Notes under the pieces: generated by a model | What the model was told of the DNA's origin: nothing | The model's input: only the letters and a program-made list of their open reading frames with translations | Database searches by the model: none | NCBI GenBank assembly: GCA_030614245.1 | Contig: JAUWKK010000068.1 | Span: 1 to 10,361, forward strand | DNA: 10,361 nucleotides | Direction of reading: 5' to 3' | Origin: Planctomycetota bacterium | Lineage (GTDB): Bacteria; Planctomycetota; PUPC01; JABMSA01; JAUWKK01 | Translations under genes and position numbers: made by a program | Shown: positions 1-5,378 of the stretch, piece by piece | Layout of the letters: every line of letters begins with the position of its first letter | Position numbering within the stretch: position 1 is the stretch's first letter

Positions 1-2
1 AG

Positions 3-275
3 GATGACCGTTCGCGGGAGTACATACGTGAGCCGTTCAAAGCGACGAGGACGTTTAACAAGTATGACGTGAAGGCGCGAGTGAACGGCGGCGGCCTGAA
101 CGGCCAGGCGGGAGCGCTGGTGCTCGGCATCGCCAGAGCATTGGCGAAAACCCACAACGAAGCCGATTCGGCCCTTCGTGAGGCGAGGCTCCTTACACGT
201 GACGGCCGCATGAAAGAACGCAAGAAATACGGCAAGAAGGGAGCAAGAGCCAGCTTCCAGTTCTCGAAGCGGTAG
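3..275 (+). CDS. rpsI: 30S ribosomal protein S9, C-terminal part (5' end outside window)
   Basis: This is the C-terminal 90 residues of ribosomal protein S9, a protein of the small-subunit head. The reading frame is open from base 3 and begins DDRSREYIREPF. The family hallmarks are visible: the VNGGGLNGQAGA segment, GIARAL, the LLTRDGRMKERKKYG block and the basic end FSKR. In known S9 proteins this C-terminal tail reaches the P-site tRNA, and the closing Lys-Arg is present here. The gene normally follows rplM (L13), which would lie left of the window. An internal GTG at 69 could be taken for a start, but the S9 homology continues upstream of it, so that is not the true beginning. A hairpin with a T-rich tail follows 57 bases after the stop. 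Identification is very secure. Confidence 0.97.
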   Translation, partial: DDRSREYIREPFKATRTFNKYDVKARVNGGGLNGQAGALVLGIARALAKTHNEADSALREARLLTRDGRMKERKKYGKKGARASFQFSKR

Positions 276-332
276 GCGGTCTCTCGCTCTTGACCGATAG
301 AATCCCGCCTGCCTGCGATTCTGGCGGGAAGC

Positions 333-368
333 GACACGGTTGGTTCCCCGGCCGTGTCCTTTCTTTTA
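333..368 (+). terminator. Intrinsic terminator after rpsI
   Basis: A perfect 7-bp stem (GACACGG at 333-339 with CCGTGTC at 352-358) encloses a 12-base loop. It is followed at once by the T-rich tail CTTTCTTTT. It lies 57 bases past the rpsI stop, the expected place for the end of an rplM-rpsI transcript. A second 7-bp inverted repeat just before it (TCCCGCC 303-309 with GGCGGGA 323-329) has no T tract. Confidence 0.65.
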
Positions 369-416
369 CTAACAGGAGCGACATATACTGAACATGCCGC
401 TACGAGCGGAGTGTTG

Positions 417-457
417 TTTTCATGTCATTCTGAGGAGCCGAGCGACGAAGAATCTTT
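417..457 (+). repeat. TCATTCTGAG...CGAAGAATCT interspersed repeat, copy 1
   Basis: The 18 bases at 417-434 (TTTTCATGTCATTCTGAG) are identical to 6442-6459. CGAAGAATCTTT at 446-457 also recurs at 6465-6476. An inverted copy lies at 1591-1623. A weaker opposite-facing arm can be seen around 480-505. The type is intergenic and widespread in some bacterial genomes; its function is not known to me. Confidence 0.75.
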
Positions 458-510
458 ATCGAGACCAGCGTTTGAGGGTGAAAATATCCTTCGCTAACTC
501 TGGCTTCTTC

Positions 511-597
511 AGCCCTGCAAGGGCGTAGTATGACAGCCCACGGCAACGCCGTGGGAATGCGGACGGCCTCACGGACACAAGCCCTGCAAGGGCGGAG
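511..597 (+). repeat. Composite palindromic repeat, forward copy plus a half unit
   Basis: The module has two parts. The first is a small hairpin (GCCCT-GCA-AGGGC, 512-524). The second is a perfect 8-bp hairpin, CCCACGGC 537-544 with GCCGTGGG 548-555, around the loop AAC. The small hairpin with its flank (AGCCCTGCAAGGGCG, then AGTA) recurs at 580-597. The same module appears inverted at 641-728 and 5230-5355. Confidence 0.75.
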
Positions 598-611
598 TAG
601 CCGATGAACGT

Positions 612-629
612 GCCTGCCCGCCGGCAGGC
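612..629. repeat. GCCTGCC/GGCAGGC hairpin
   Basis: GCCTGCC at 612-618 and GGCAGGC at 623-629 form a perfect 7-bp stem with a 4-base loop. It sits between the forward and inverted copies of the composite palindromic repeat. The same heptamer pair builds hairpins at 974-1000 and, extended to 8 bp, at 5198-5217. Confidence 0.7.
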
Positions 630-640
630 GGGTATGTTTA

Positions 641-728
641 CGTCGCCCTTTCAGGGCTGGATGCCTGTCCACCCATTCTGTCCCAGGGCGTTGCCCTGGG
701 CTATTGTACTTCGCCCCTATGGGGCTTT
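641..728 (-). repeat. Composite palindromic repeat, inverted copy
   Basis: Three hairpins occur in order: GCCCT 645-649 with AGGGC 653-657; CCCAGGGC 682-689 with GCCCTGGG 693-700, loop GTT; and GCCCC 713-717 with GGGGC 721-725. The spacing and linker CTATTGTA are the reverse complement of the linker in the forward module, so this is the same family in the opposite orientation. The stem bases differ from the other copies in compensating pairs (CCCAGGGC here, CCCACGGC at 537), which suggests the fold is what is kept. Confidence 0.75.
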
Positions 729-821
729 ATGAGCGCCAACCGCGTCCCGCTGGGCCGCGCGCGCCTTGCCGTGGAGTGGCATCGTGGACGCGGCCGGTCA
801 GGAACGTTCAATGTATTCTGC

Positions 822-856
822 TCCAGTATCCAGTTAGCAGTGTCCAGTGTGCAGTT
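822..856 (+). repeat. Tandem heptamer array, five units
   Basis: Five consecutive 7-base units read TCCAGTA, TCCAGTT, AGCAGTG, TCCAGTG and TGCAGTT, followed by decaying units to about 868. The 7-base period is also used by the arrays at 9361-9436. No coding sequence overlaps it convincingly. Confidence 0.65.
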
Positions 857-923
857 TAGTGATTACTGAAAAGGCGGGATAAAGGTGAAAGCCTGAGGAT
901 GGCTGCCCATCGGGTAACACCGT

Positions 924-964
924 CAACGGCGTTCCGTTGGCCCCGCCATAGCCTCCATAGGCGG
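924..964. repeat. Hairpin plus CCTCCATAGGCGG unit
   Basis: CAACGG 924-929 pairs with CCGTTG 934-939 around CGTT, which looks like a degenerate form of the composite palindrome core. It is followed by the 13-base unit CCTCCATAGGCGG at 952-964, found again identically at 5284-5296. Confidence 0.55.
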
Positions 965-973
965 CCAGGGGCG

Positions 974-1000
974 GGCAGGCGCTTGCCTGCCTTGGCAGGC
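974..1000. repeat. Alternating GGCAGGC/GCCTGCC units
   Basis: GGCAGGC (974-980), GCCTGCC (985-991) and GGCAGGC (994-1000) follow one another, so the middle unit can pair with either neighbour. Two mutually exclusive 7-bp hairpins are possible, with loops of 4 or 2 bases. Confidence 0.65.
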
Positions 1001-1006
1001 TGGGGT

Positions 1007-1031
1007 CACGTCCAAGCTTTGCTTGAACGTG
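1007..1031. repeat. Hairpin just upstream of the hydro-lyase gene
   Basis: CACGTCCAAGC (1007-1017) pairs with GCTTGAACGTG (1021-1031) through 10 of 11 positions around a TTT loop. It ends 27 bases before the probable ribosome-binding site of the gene starting at 1072. No T tract follows, so it is not a typical terminator. It may be a repeat or an mRNA 5' structure. Confidence 0.55.
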
Positions 1032-1071
1032 GCACCCCTCGCAAAACTTCAACCCAACAGGGGGCGCGATA

Positions 1072-1554
1072 ATGGCAGGAAGAGCCCACAAGTTCGGCGA
1101 TAACATTAACACCGATGAGATCATCCCCGGGCGGTATCTGAATACCACCGACCGTGCGGAGCTTGCACGGCACTGCATGGAAGACGCGGCCCCCGAGTTT
1201 ACGGGCAAGGTGAAGCCCGGCGACGTGATCGTAGGCGGGGTCAACTTCGGCTGCGGCTCGTCGCGCGAGCACGCCCCGGTCGCCATAAAGGCCGCCGGCT
1301 GCTCGTGCGTCGTAGCCGAGTCGTTCGCGCGGATATTCTATCGCAATGCGATCAATACCGGGCTGCCGATTTTCGAGTGCCCCCAGGCCGTCAAGGCCAT
1401 CGACCAGGGCGACGAGATAGAGGTCGAGGTCGCAACCGGCACGATCCGCGACCTTACGACCGGCGAGACATTCAAGTCGCTCCCCTTCCCGCAGGCAATG
1501 CGCGACATCATCGACGCAGGCGGCCTGATGGAGTACGTGAAGCGCGGTGGATAA
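1072..1554 (+). CDS. leuD: 3-isopropylmalate dehydratase-type small subunit (LeuD/HacB family)
   Basis: The 160-residue product is the small (swivelling) subunit of an aconitase-superfamily hydro-lyase, most likely isopropylmalate isomerase of leucine synthesis. It would act with a large Fe-S subunit (LeuC). Visible motifs are the N-terminal KFGDNINTDEIIPGRYL block and NFGCGSSREHAP (about residues 58-69), whose serine-arginine segment contributes to the active site in this superfamily. SFARIFYRNAINTGLP follows. The length fits the short, archaeal-like LeuD/HacB type. A purine-rich AGGGGGCG at about 1059-1066 precedes the ATG. The substrate loop reads Y22-L23-N24-T25. From memory, methanogen homoaconitases have YLRT and isopropylmalate enzymes have YLVY-like loops here, so the asparagine leaves specificity open. 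No large subunit lies in the window. The family is secure; the exact substrate is not. Confidence 0.88.
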   Translation: MAGRAHKFGDNINTDEIIPGRYLNTTDRAELARHCMEDAAPEFTGKVKPGDVIVGGVNFGCGSSREHAPVAIKAAGCSCVVAESFARIFYRNAINTGLPIFECPQAVKAIDQGDEIEVEVATGTIRDLTTGETFKSLPFPQAMRDIIDAGGLMEYVKRGG

Positions 1555-1590
1555 GGAAGCATCTTTCACAATTTGGACGATCATCCCCCC

Positions 1591-1623
1591 AAAGATTCTT
1601 CGCTTCGCTCAGAATGACATGAG
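1591..1623 (-). repeat. TCATTCTGAG...CGAAGAATCT repeat, copy 2
   Basis: Read on the minus strand this is CTCATGTCATTCTGAG, then CGAAGCGAAGAATCTTT. It matches the copies at 417-457 and 6449-6476 almost base for base. It lies 37 bases after the hydro-lyase stop. Confidence 0.75.
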
Positions 1624-1683
1624 AACAAGATTCCGCTCGCAGAGTTGCCGCTCCCGTTAGCAGCACATATCTGGTTCTTCCCC

Positions 1684-1713
1684 ATCTGCGTTCATCTGTG
1701 TTTATCTGTGGTT
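1684..1713 (+). repeat. ATCTGYG decamer array, three units
   Basis: Three consecutive 10-base units read ATCTGCGTTC, ATCTGTGTTT and ATCTGTGGTT. The same family occurs at 8129-8158 (inverted) and 8197-8226 (direct), also as three units. Confidence 0.75.
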
Positions 1714-1775
1714 CCCTTCCTCTGCTGTCCTATCCCGAGGTGCAGACAGGGAGCCAGGCAGGCTTCCCTGCCCGC

Positions 1776-1803
1776 ATCATGCTGCGCGCAGAGCTCAGCA
1801 TGA
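1776..1803 (-). repeat. Variant arm of the TCATTCTGAG repeat
   Basis: CAGAGCTCAGCATGAC here is identical to the right arm of the inverted repeat at 6449-6531. It is a GTCATGCTGAGCTCTG variant of the same interspersed family, here as a single arm. Confidence 0.6.
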
Positions 1804-1857
1804 CCGGATAAGGAATGCCTGCCTACGGCAAAGCCATACCCGTCCACCCCGCAAATC

Positions 1858-1886
1858 TTGATTATCTCTCACCCCGATGATACCAT
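1858..1886 (+). promoter_or_regulatory. Candidate sigma-70-type promoter of the ABC importer operon
   Basis: TTGATT (1858-1863) and TACCAT (1881-1886) are separated by exactly 17 bases. Each matches the consensus -35 and -10 hexamers at four of six positions. Transcription would be expected to start about 7 bases after the -10 box, at about 1893-1895, next to the ATG at 1896. That start has no Shine-Dalgarno sequence, so the two observations support each other. Two four-of-six boxes can still occur by chance. Confidence 0.35.
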
Positions 1887-1895
1887 GCCCGCATA

Positions 1896-3248
1896 ATGAG
1901 ATACCTCGCAGCCCTCGCAGCATGTATATGCGTGCTTGTCGTCCTCCGCTTCTCCATGAAAATCGCGACGAAAGAGGAGCATGAGGGCAAGATCGTCGTC
2001 ACTTACTGGGAGAAGTGGACGGGCTTCGAGGGCGACGCGATGCGCGATGCCGTCAAGGCCTTCAATGAGAGCCAGGACCGCATCTACTGCGAATTGCTGA
2101 CCATCAGCCAGATCGATCAGAAACTCCTGCTGGCGACATCCGGAGGGAACCCGCCCGACATCGCGGGGCTGTGGTCCTTCAACCTTAACGTTTTCGCCGA
2201 CAACGGCTCGATCATTCCGCTGGATGATTACTGCAAGAAAGCCGGCATCACCCGCGAAGATTACATCCCCTGCTACTACGATATGTGCGTTCACCGCGGG
2301 AAGGTGTGGGCGCTGCCGTCCACGCCGGCATCGCTCGCATTGCACTGGAACAAGAAGATGTTCCGCGAGGCCGGTCTCGATCCCGAGCGCCCGCCGAAGA
2401 CGATGAGCGAGCTGTGGGAATACGCGCAGAAGCTGACCATCAAGAGCGATGACGGAGGCTTCAAGCAGATCGGATATATGCCGGCCGAGCCGGGATGGTA
2501 CAACTGGGGCTGGGGCTGCTGGTTCGGCGGCAGGCTCTGGGACGGGGTGGACAAGCTCACCGCGAACTCCCCCGAAAACGTCGAGGCCTTCGAGTGGGTC
2601 AAGAGCTACGCAGACGAATACGGCAAGGACAATCTCGTCACCTTCCGCAGCGGCTTCGGCAGTTTTAATTCGCCGCAGAACGCCTTCATGGCCGGCAAAG
2701 TTGCGATGGTGCTCCAGGGCGTGTGGATGCACAATTTCATCAAGAACATCGCCCCCGACATGGAATGGGGTGCCGCGCCGTTCCCGTATCCCGACGGCCA
2801 CCCCGAGCTGGCCAATACGACGCTCGTCGAGGAAGACTTGCTGGCGATACCGCGCCATGCCAAACATCCTGACGAGGCGTTCGAGGTCATCAAGTTCCTC
2901 AACTCGCAGCGGGGGATGGAACTCCTGTGCCAGGGGCAGCGGAAGCATTCGCCGCTCGCAGAGATGAGCGAGAGATTCCTGCGCGACCACGAGAATCCGG
3001 CGATCGAGGTCTTCATCGATCTTGCGAAGAGCCCAAACGCATTCAAGTCGCCGCCGCTGGGCATTCTGCTGGAATACCGCCAGGAGATGCAAGTAGCGTT
3101 CGACCAGGTCTGGCTGGGGCTCAAGACGCCGCAGGAGGCTCTCGACCGCGTGCAGAATCGCATGCAGCCGAAGTTCGAGAGAACGAAGATGCGGCTCGAG
3201 ATGCGGCGCGAGCGGGAGCTGTTCGCCGAACCGGGAGGTGCCCGATGA
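1896..3248 (+). CDS. Sugar ABC transporter substrate-binding protein (family 1 type)
   Basis: The 450-residue product is an extracytoplasmic sugar-binding protein that delivers its ligand to the two permeases encoded next. The N-terminus is a hydrophobic export/anchor segment (about residues 3-19). It is followed by the typical start of the mature domain, VVTYWEKWTGFEGDAMRDAVKAFNE, then TSGGNPPDIAGLW, LPSTPASLALHWNKKMFREAGLDP and the later block AFMAGKVAMVLQGVWMHNF, all characteristic of MalE/UgpB-like proteins. LAAC (residues 7-10) resembles a lipobox. However, hydrophobic residues continue beyond the cysteine and the stretch before it is short, so an uncleaved anchor is at least as likely. 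ATG 1896 is the first possible start, because an in-frame stop lies at 1878-1880. No Shine-Dalgarno is visible. The end overlaps the next gene by four bases (ATGA). The ligand cannot be told from sequence. Confidence 0.93.
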   Translation: MRYLAALAACICVLVVLRFSMKIATKEEHEGKIVVTYWEKWTGFEGDAMRDAVKAFNESQDRIYCELLTISQIDQKLLLATSGGNPPDIAGLWSFNLNVFADNGSIIPLDDYCKKAGITREDYIPCYYDMCVHRGKVWALPSTPASLALHWNKKMFREAGLDPERPPKTMSELWEYAQKLTIKSDDGGFKQIGYMPAEPGWYNWGWGCWFGGRLWDGVDKLTANSPENVEAFEWVKSYADEYGKDNLVTFRSGFGSFNSPQNAFMAGKVAMVLQGVWMHNFIKNIAPDMEWGAAPFPYPDGHPELANTTLVEEDLLAIPRHAKHPDEAFEVIKFLNSQRGMELLCQGQRKHSPLAEMSERFLRDHENPAIEVFIDLAKSPNAFKSPPLGILLEYRQEMQVAFDQVWLGLKTPQEALDRVQNRMQPKFERTKMRLEMRRERELFAEPGGAR

Positions 3249-4147
3249 CCCGCGGCGAACGCCGGAATCAGATCAGCGGCTTGCTATTCATCTCGCCATG
3301 GCTGATCGGCCTCGGCGTCTTCCTCATCTATCCGATTGTGTGCAGCTTCTGCCTGGGCTTCACCGAATACTCCGTCCTGCGCCCGCCGATGTACGTCGGC
3401 GCCGAGAACTACGCCGAACTCATGGGCGACGAGGTCTTCTGGAAAGCCTTGAAGAACACGCTCTTCTACGCAGCCTTCGCACTGCCGCTGGGCACGATTA
3501 CGGCTGTGGCGCTGGCGCTGCTGCTGAATGCGAAGGTGCGGGGGCAGACGGTCTACCGGACTGTCTTCTTCCTGCCGTCGCTGGTGCCGATGGTCGCCCT
3601 GGCGGTGCTCTGGCTGTGGCTCTTCAACGGCGATTACGGCCTGGTGAATTACATCATCAAGTCGGTGCTCGGTTTAGTGGGATTGCAGAGCTTGAGGCCC
3701 CCGGCGTGGCTCGGTGATCCGAACTGGTCGAAGCCCGCGATGATCGTGATGGCGATGTGGGGCACGGGCCACGCGGTGGTGATCTACCTCGCCGGGCTGC
3801 AAGGCGTGCCGCAGCATCTCTACGAGGCCGCGGAGATCGACGGCGCCAACGTCTTCCAGCGTATCCGGCACATCACGCTGCCTATGATCTCACCGGTCAT
3901 AAGATTCAACGTCATAATGGGCATCATCGGCGTCTTCAACCTTTTCGCCGTGCCCTACGTGCTCAGCGCCGACGGCGCTCCGAACCGTTCGATTTATTTC
4001 TACGTCATGTACCTTTACGATAACGCGTTCCGCCACATGCGGATGGGCTATGCCAGCGCGATGGCGTGGATACTCTTCCTGATAATCTTCGCGCTCACGG
4101 CCTTTACCGTGCTGATGTCGAAGCGATACGTCCACTACGGAGAATAA
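3245..4147 (+). CDS. Sugar ABC transporter permease, MalF/UgpA type
   Basis: This 300-residue inner-membrane protein is one of the two channel subunits of the importer. The first membrane helix covers about residues 12-36 (ISPWLIGLGVFLIYPIV), with further helices at about 75-97, 105-125 and in the C-terminal third. The EAA loop that docks the ATPase is intact: E194-A195-A196, G200, I210 and L212-P213, in the canonical spacing. The start ATG overlaps the stop of the binding-protein gene (ATGA) and has a strong GGGAGG at 3233-3238, six bases upstream, which fits translational coupling. The same frame stays open further upstream, but the ribosome-binding site and homology place the start here. 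The typical family length is about 290-320 residues. Confidence 0.95.
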   Translation: MTRGERRNQISGLLFISPWLIGLGVFLIYPIVCSFCLGFTEYSVLRPPMYVGAENYAELMGDEVFWKALKNTLFYAAFALPLGTITAVALALLLNAKVRGQTVYRTVFFLPSLVPMVALAVLWLWLFNGDYGLVNYIIKSVLGLVGLQSLRPPAWLGDPNWSKPAMIVMAMWGTGHAVVIYLAGLQGVPQHLYEAAEIDGANVFQRIRHITLPMISPVIRFNVIMGIIGVFNLFAVPYVLSADGAPNRSIYFYVMYLYDNAFRHMRMGYASAMAWILFLIIFALTAFTVLMSKRYVHYGE

Positions 4148-4149
4148 CC

Positions 4150-5124
4150 GTGCGGCGGCCCAGGCTGACATCGAGAATGCTCGTGCACGTCGTGCTGATC
4201 GCGATGTCCGCCGCGTTCATGATGCCGCTGGTGTGGATGATATCGACGTCGTTCAAGACCAACCAGGAAGCGATGCAGATGCCGCCGGTATGGATTCCCG
4301 AGAGCCTCTCCCCCGAGCAGTTCAGGAAGACCCTGGACGAACAGGAACGCCAGGCGCTCAAGGCCGAGGAGGCGGGCGATAAGGACTTCGAGAAACGGTA
4401 CCAGGGGCCTCTCGGATACGTCAAGTACGCTTTCCGGCAGTACTACGATGCCCTGACCACAGGTGCAGACAAACTGGGGTACTCGCCGTTTCCGCAATAT
4501 GCGAAGAACACGATATACATCTGCATTCTGAGCGTAATCGGGACGGTTGCCGCAAACGCGCTGATCGCTTACGGCTTCGCTCGCATCCGGTGGAAGGGCC
4601 GCGAGGTGCTCTTCTGGATCACCCTTGCGACGATGATGGTGCCGTTCCCGGTGACGATGGTGCCGACTTACGGGCTGTTCAAGTGGCTCGGCTGGATAGG
4701 TTCGTTCAAGCCGCTCTGGGTGCCGGCGTGGTTCGGGAGCGCGTTCAATATTTATCTGCTGCGCGAGTTCTTCCGGACGATCCCTACTGAGCTGACCGAC
4801 GCCGCGCGCATCGACGGCTGCTCCGAGTTCGGCATATTCATGCGCATCATACTGCCGCTCTCGAAGCCGGCGCTCTCGGTCGTCGCGCTGTTCAATTTCC
4901 TCTATATGTGGAACAACTTCCTCGGCCCGAGGATATACCTGACCGACCAGCGGATGTTCACGCTTTCGCTGGGCTTGCAGTCGTTCCAGAGCCAGCACGG
5001 CGGCACGCAGTGGCACCACCTGATGGCCGCATCGGCCGTTATGGTCGTTCCGATCATCGTGCTGTTCTTCTTCACGCAGCGCACGTTCATCCAGGGCATC
5101 ACTCTGACGGGAATGAAGGGGTGA
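4150..5124 (+). CDS. Sugar ABC transporter permease, MalG/UgpE type, with enlarged first periplasmic loop
   Basis: This 324-residue protein is the second channel subunit. The likely start is GTG 4150, two bases after the previous stop, with GGAGA at 4139-4143 at proper distance. ATG 4177 is the alternative. Helix 1 (about residues 11-31) ends in the usual STSFK motif. The EAA loop is present as D217-A218-A219, G223, I233 and L235-P236. The C-terminus (QGITLTGMKG) is classic for this subfamily. Between the WIP motif (48-50) and the conserved NTIY before helix 2 (about 120) lie roughly 50 more residues than in typical MalG proteins. This extra segment is highly charged and includes EQERQALKAEEAGDKDFEKR. 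No ATPase gene follows; the cluster ends here. Confidence 0.93.
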   Translation: MRRPRLTSRMLVHVVLIAMSAAFMMPLVWMISTSFKTNQEAMQMPPVWIPESLSPEQFRKTLDEQERQALKAEEAGDKDFEKRYQGPLGYVKYAFRQYYDALTTGADKLGYSPFPQYAKNTIYICILSVIGTVAANALIAYGFARIRWKGREVLFWITLATMMVPFPVTMVPTYGLFKWLGWIGSFKPLWVPAWFGSAFNIYLLREFFRTIPTELTDAARIDGCSEFGIFMRIILPLSKPALSVVALFNFLYMWNNFLGPRIYLTDQRMFTLSLGLQSFQSQHGGTQWHHLMAASAVMVVPIIVLFFFTQRTFIQGITLTGMKG

Positions 5125-5197
5125 AAACTCCGAAGGAGCGACAGGCTGCAAGCCATGCAGGGGCAGCGTCTCCCCGTCGGGCAGGCTTTCTTCGTGG

Positions 5198-5217
5198 GGC
5201 AGGCTTTCCAGCCTGCC
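5198..5217. repeat. GGCAGGCT/AGCCTGCC hairpin after the ABC operon
   Basis: GGCAGGCT (5198-5205) and AGCCTGCC (5210-5217) form a perfect 8-bp stem with loop TTCC. It is 73 bases past the stop of the second permease. The phrase GGCAGGCTTTC also occurs just before, at 5180-5190. There is no T tract, so termination is only a possibility. Confidence 0.6.
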
Positions 5218-5229
5218 GATTCGCGCCAT

Positions 5230-5355
5230 TCCTCCGCCCCTTCAGGGCTGGGATTTCACTCGTCAACCGTACCCACGGCGTTCCCTCCATAGGCGGACCC
5301 TCCTGAGGCGGGCAGGCAGGACCGTAGGCTATTTTATGCCGCCCCTGACGGGGCT
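5230..5355 (-). repeat. Composite palindromic repeat with an insert, between convergent operons
   Basis: The inverted module seen at 641-728 recurs in the same order: GCCC/GGGC hairpin (5236-5248), left core arm CCCACGGC (5272-5279) with GTT, linker GGCTATTTTATG (5327-5338) and end hairpin GCCCC 5341-5345 with GGGGC 5350-5354. The right core arm is broken: about 39 bases (5283-5321) separate the loop from the remnant CCGTAGGCT. The hairpin at 5341-5354 begins 24 bases past the dehydrogenase stop and could help end transcription from both sides. Confidence 0.65.
5284..5311. repeat. Two CCTCCNNAGGCGG-like units, 15-base period
   Basis: CCTCCATAGGCGG (5284-5296) and CCTCCTGAGGCGG (5299-5311) are 15 bases apart and differ at two positions. 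The first is identical to 952-964. They form most of the insert within the composite palindromic repeat. Confidence 0.6.
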
Positions 5356-5378
5356 GTTGTGTTGCAGTTAGCGGCCGC

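Larger units (their letters stand above)
276..1071. other. Long intergenic region, no gene supported, rich in repeats
   Basis: About 800 bases separate rpsI from the hydro-lyase gene. Open frames here (for example 400-672 and 834-1286 on the minus strand) show no recognisable protein family. The region is instead made of repeats described separately: a degenerate TCATTCTGAG element, palindromic modules at 511-728, a heptamer array at 822-856, GGCAGGC/GCCTGCC hairpins, and a hairpin next to the downstream ribosome-binding site. A further 8-bp stem, CCGCGTCC at 740-747 with GGACGCGG at 786-793, encloses 38 bases. I found no tRNA or recognisable riboswitch. Confidence 0.7.
1555..1895. other. Intergenic region with repeats and candidate promoter
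   Basis: The 341 bases between the hydro-lyase and the transporter operon hold no supported gene. They contain an inverted TCATTCTGAG element (1591-1623), a decamer array (1684-1713), a short inverted repeat (CAGGGA 1746-1751 with TCCCTG 1765-1770), another repeat arm (about 1776-1803) and a possible promoter (1858-1886). Confidence 0.7.

Noticed and set aside
865..915. Possible riboswitch-like stretch (AAAGGTGAAAGCCTGAGGATG)
   Set aside because: It faintly resembles the GGTGAAA pieces of cobalamin-type leaders, but no surrounding conserved helices could be made out.
276..1071. tRNA or other structured RNA gene in the long gap
   Set aside because: The hairpins found belong to the repeat families; no cloverleaf with a T-loop and acceptor stem could be traced.
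834..1286. 150-residue minus-strand open frame upstream of and across the hydro-lyase gene
   Set aside because: It runs through repeats and antisense to a conserved gene, with no family resemblance.
1869..3092. 407-residue open frame on the minus strand opposite the binding-protein gene
   Set aside because: It is antisense to a clear ABC binding protein, and its composition is that of a GC-rich shadow frame with no recognisable family motif.
2927..3244. Upstream extension of the first permease
   Set aside because: It overlaps the end of the binding-protein gene; ATG 3245 with GGGAGG six bases ahead and normal homology is the real start.
4066..4149. Earlier ATG for the second permease
   Set aside because: It would overlap the first permease by 82 bases and adds residues not seen in the family; GTG 4150 has a ribosome-binding site.
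4135..5229. 364-residue minus-strand open frame opposite the second permease
   Set aside because: It is extremely rich in Arg, His and Glu as expected from a reversed membrane-protein gene; the permease on the other strand has all family motifs.
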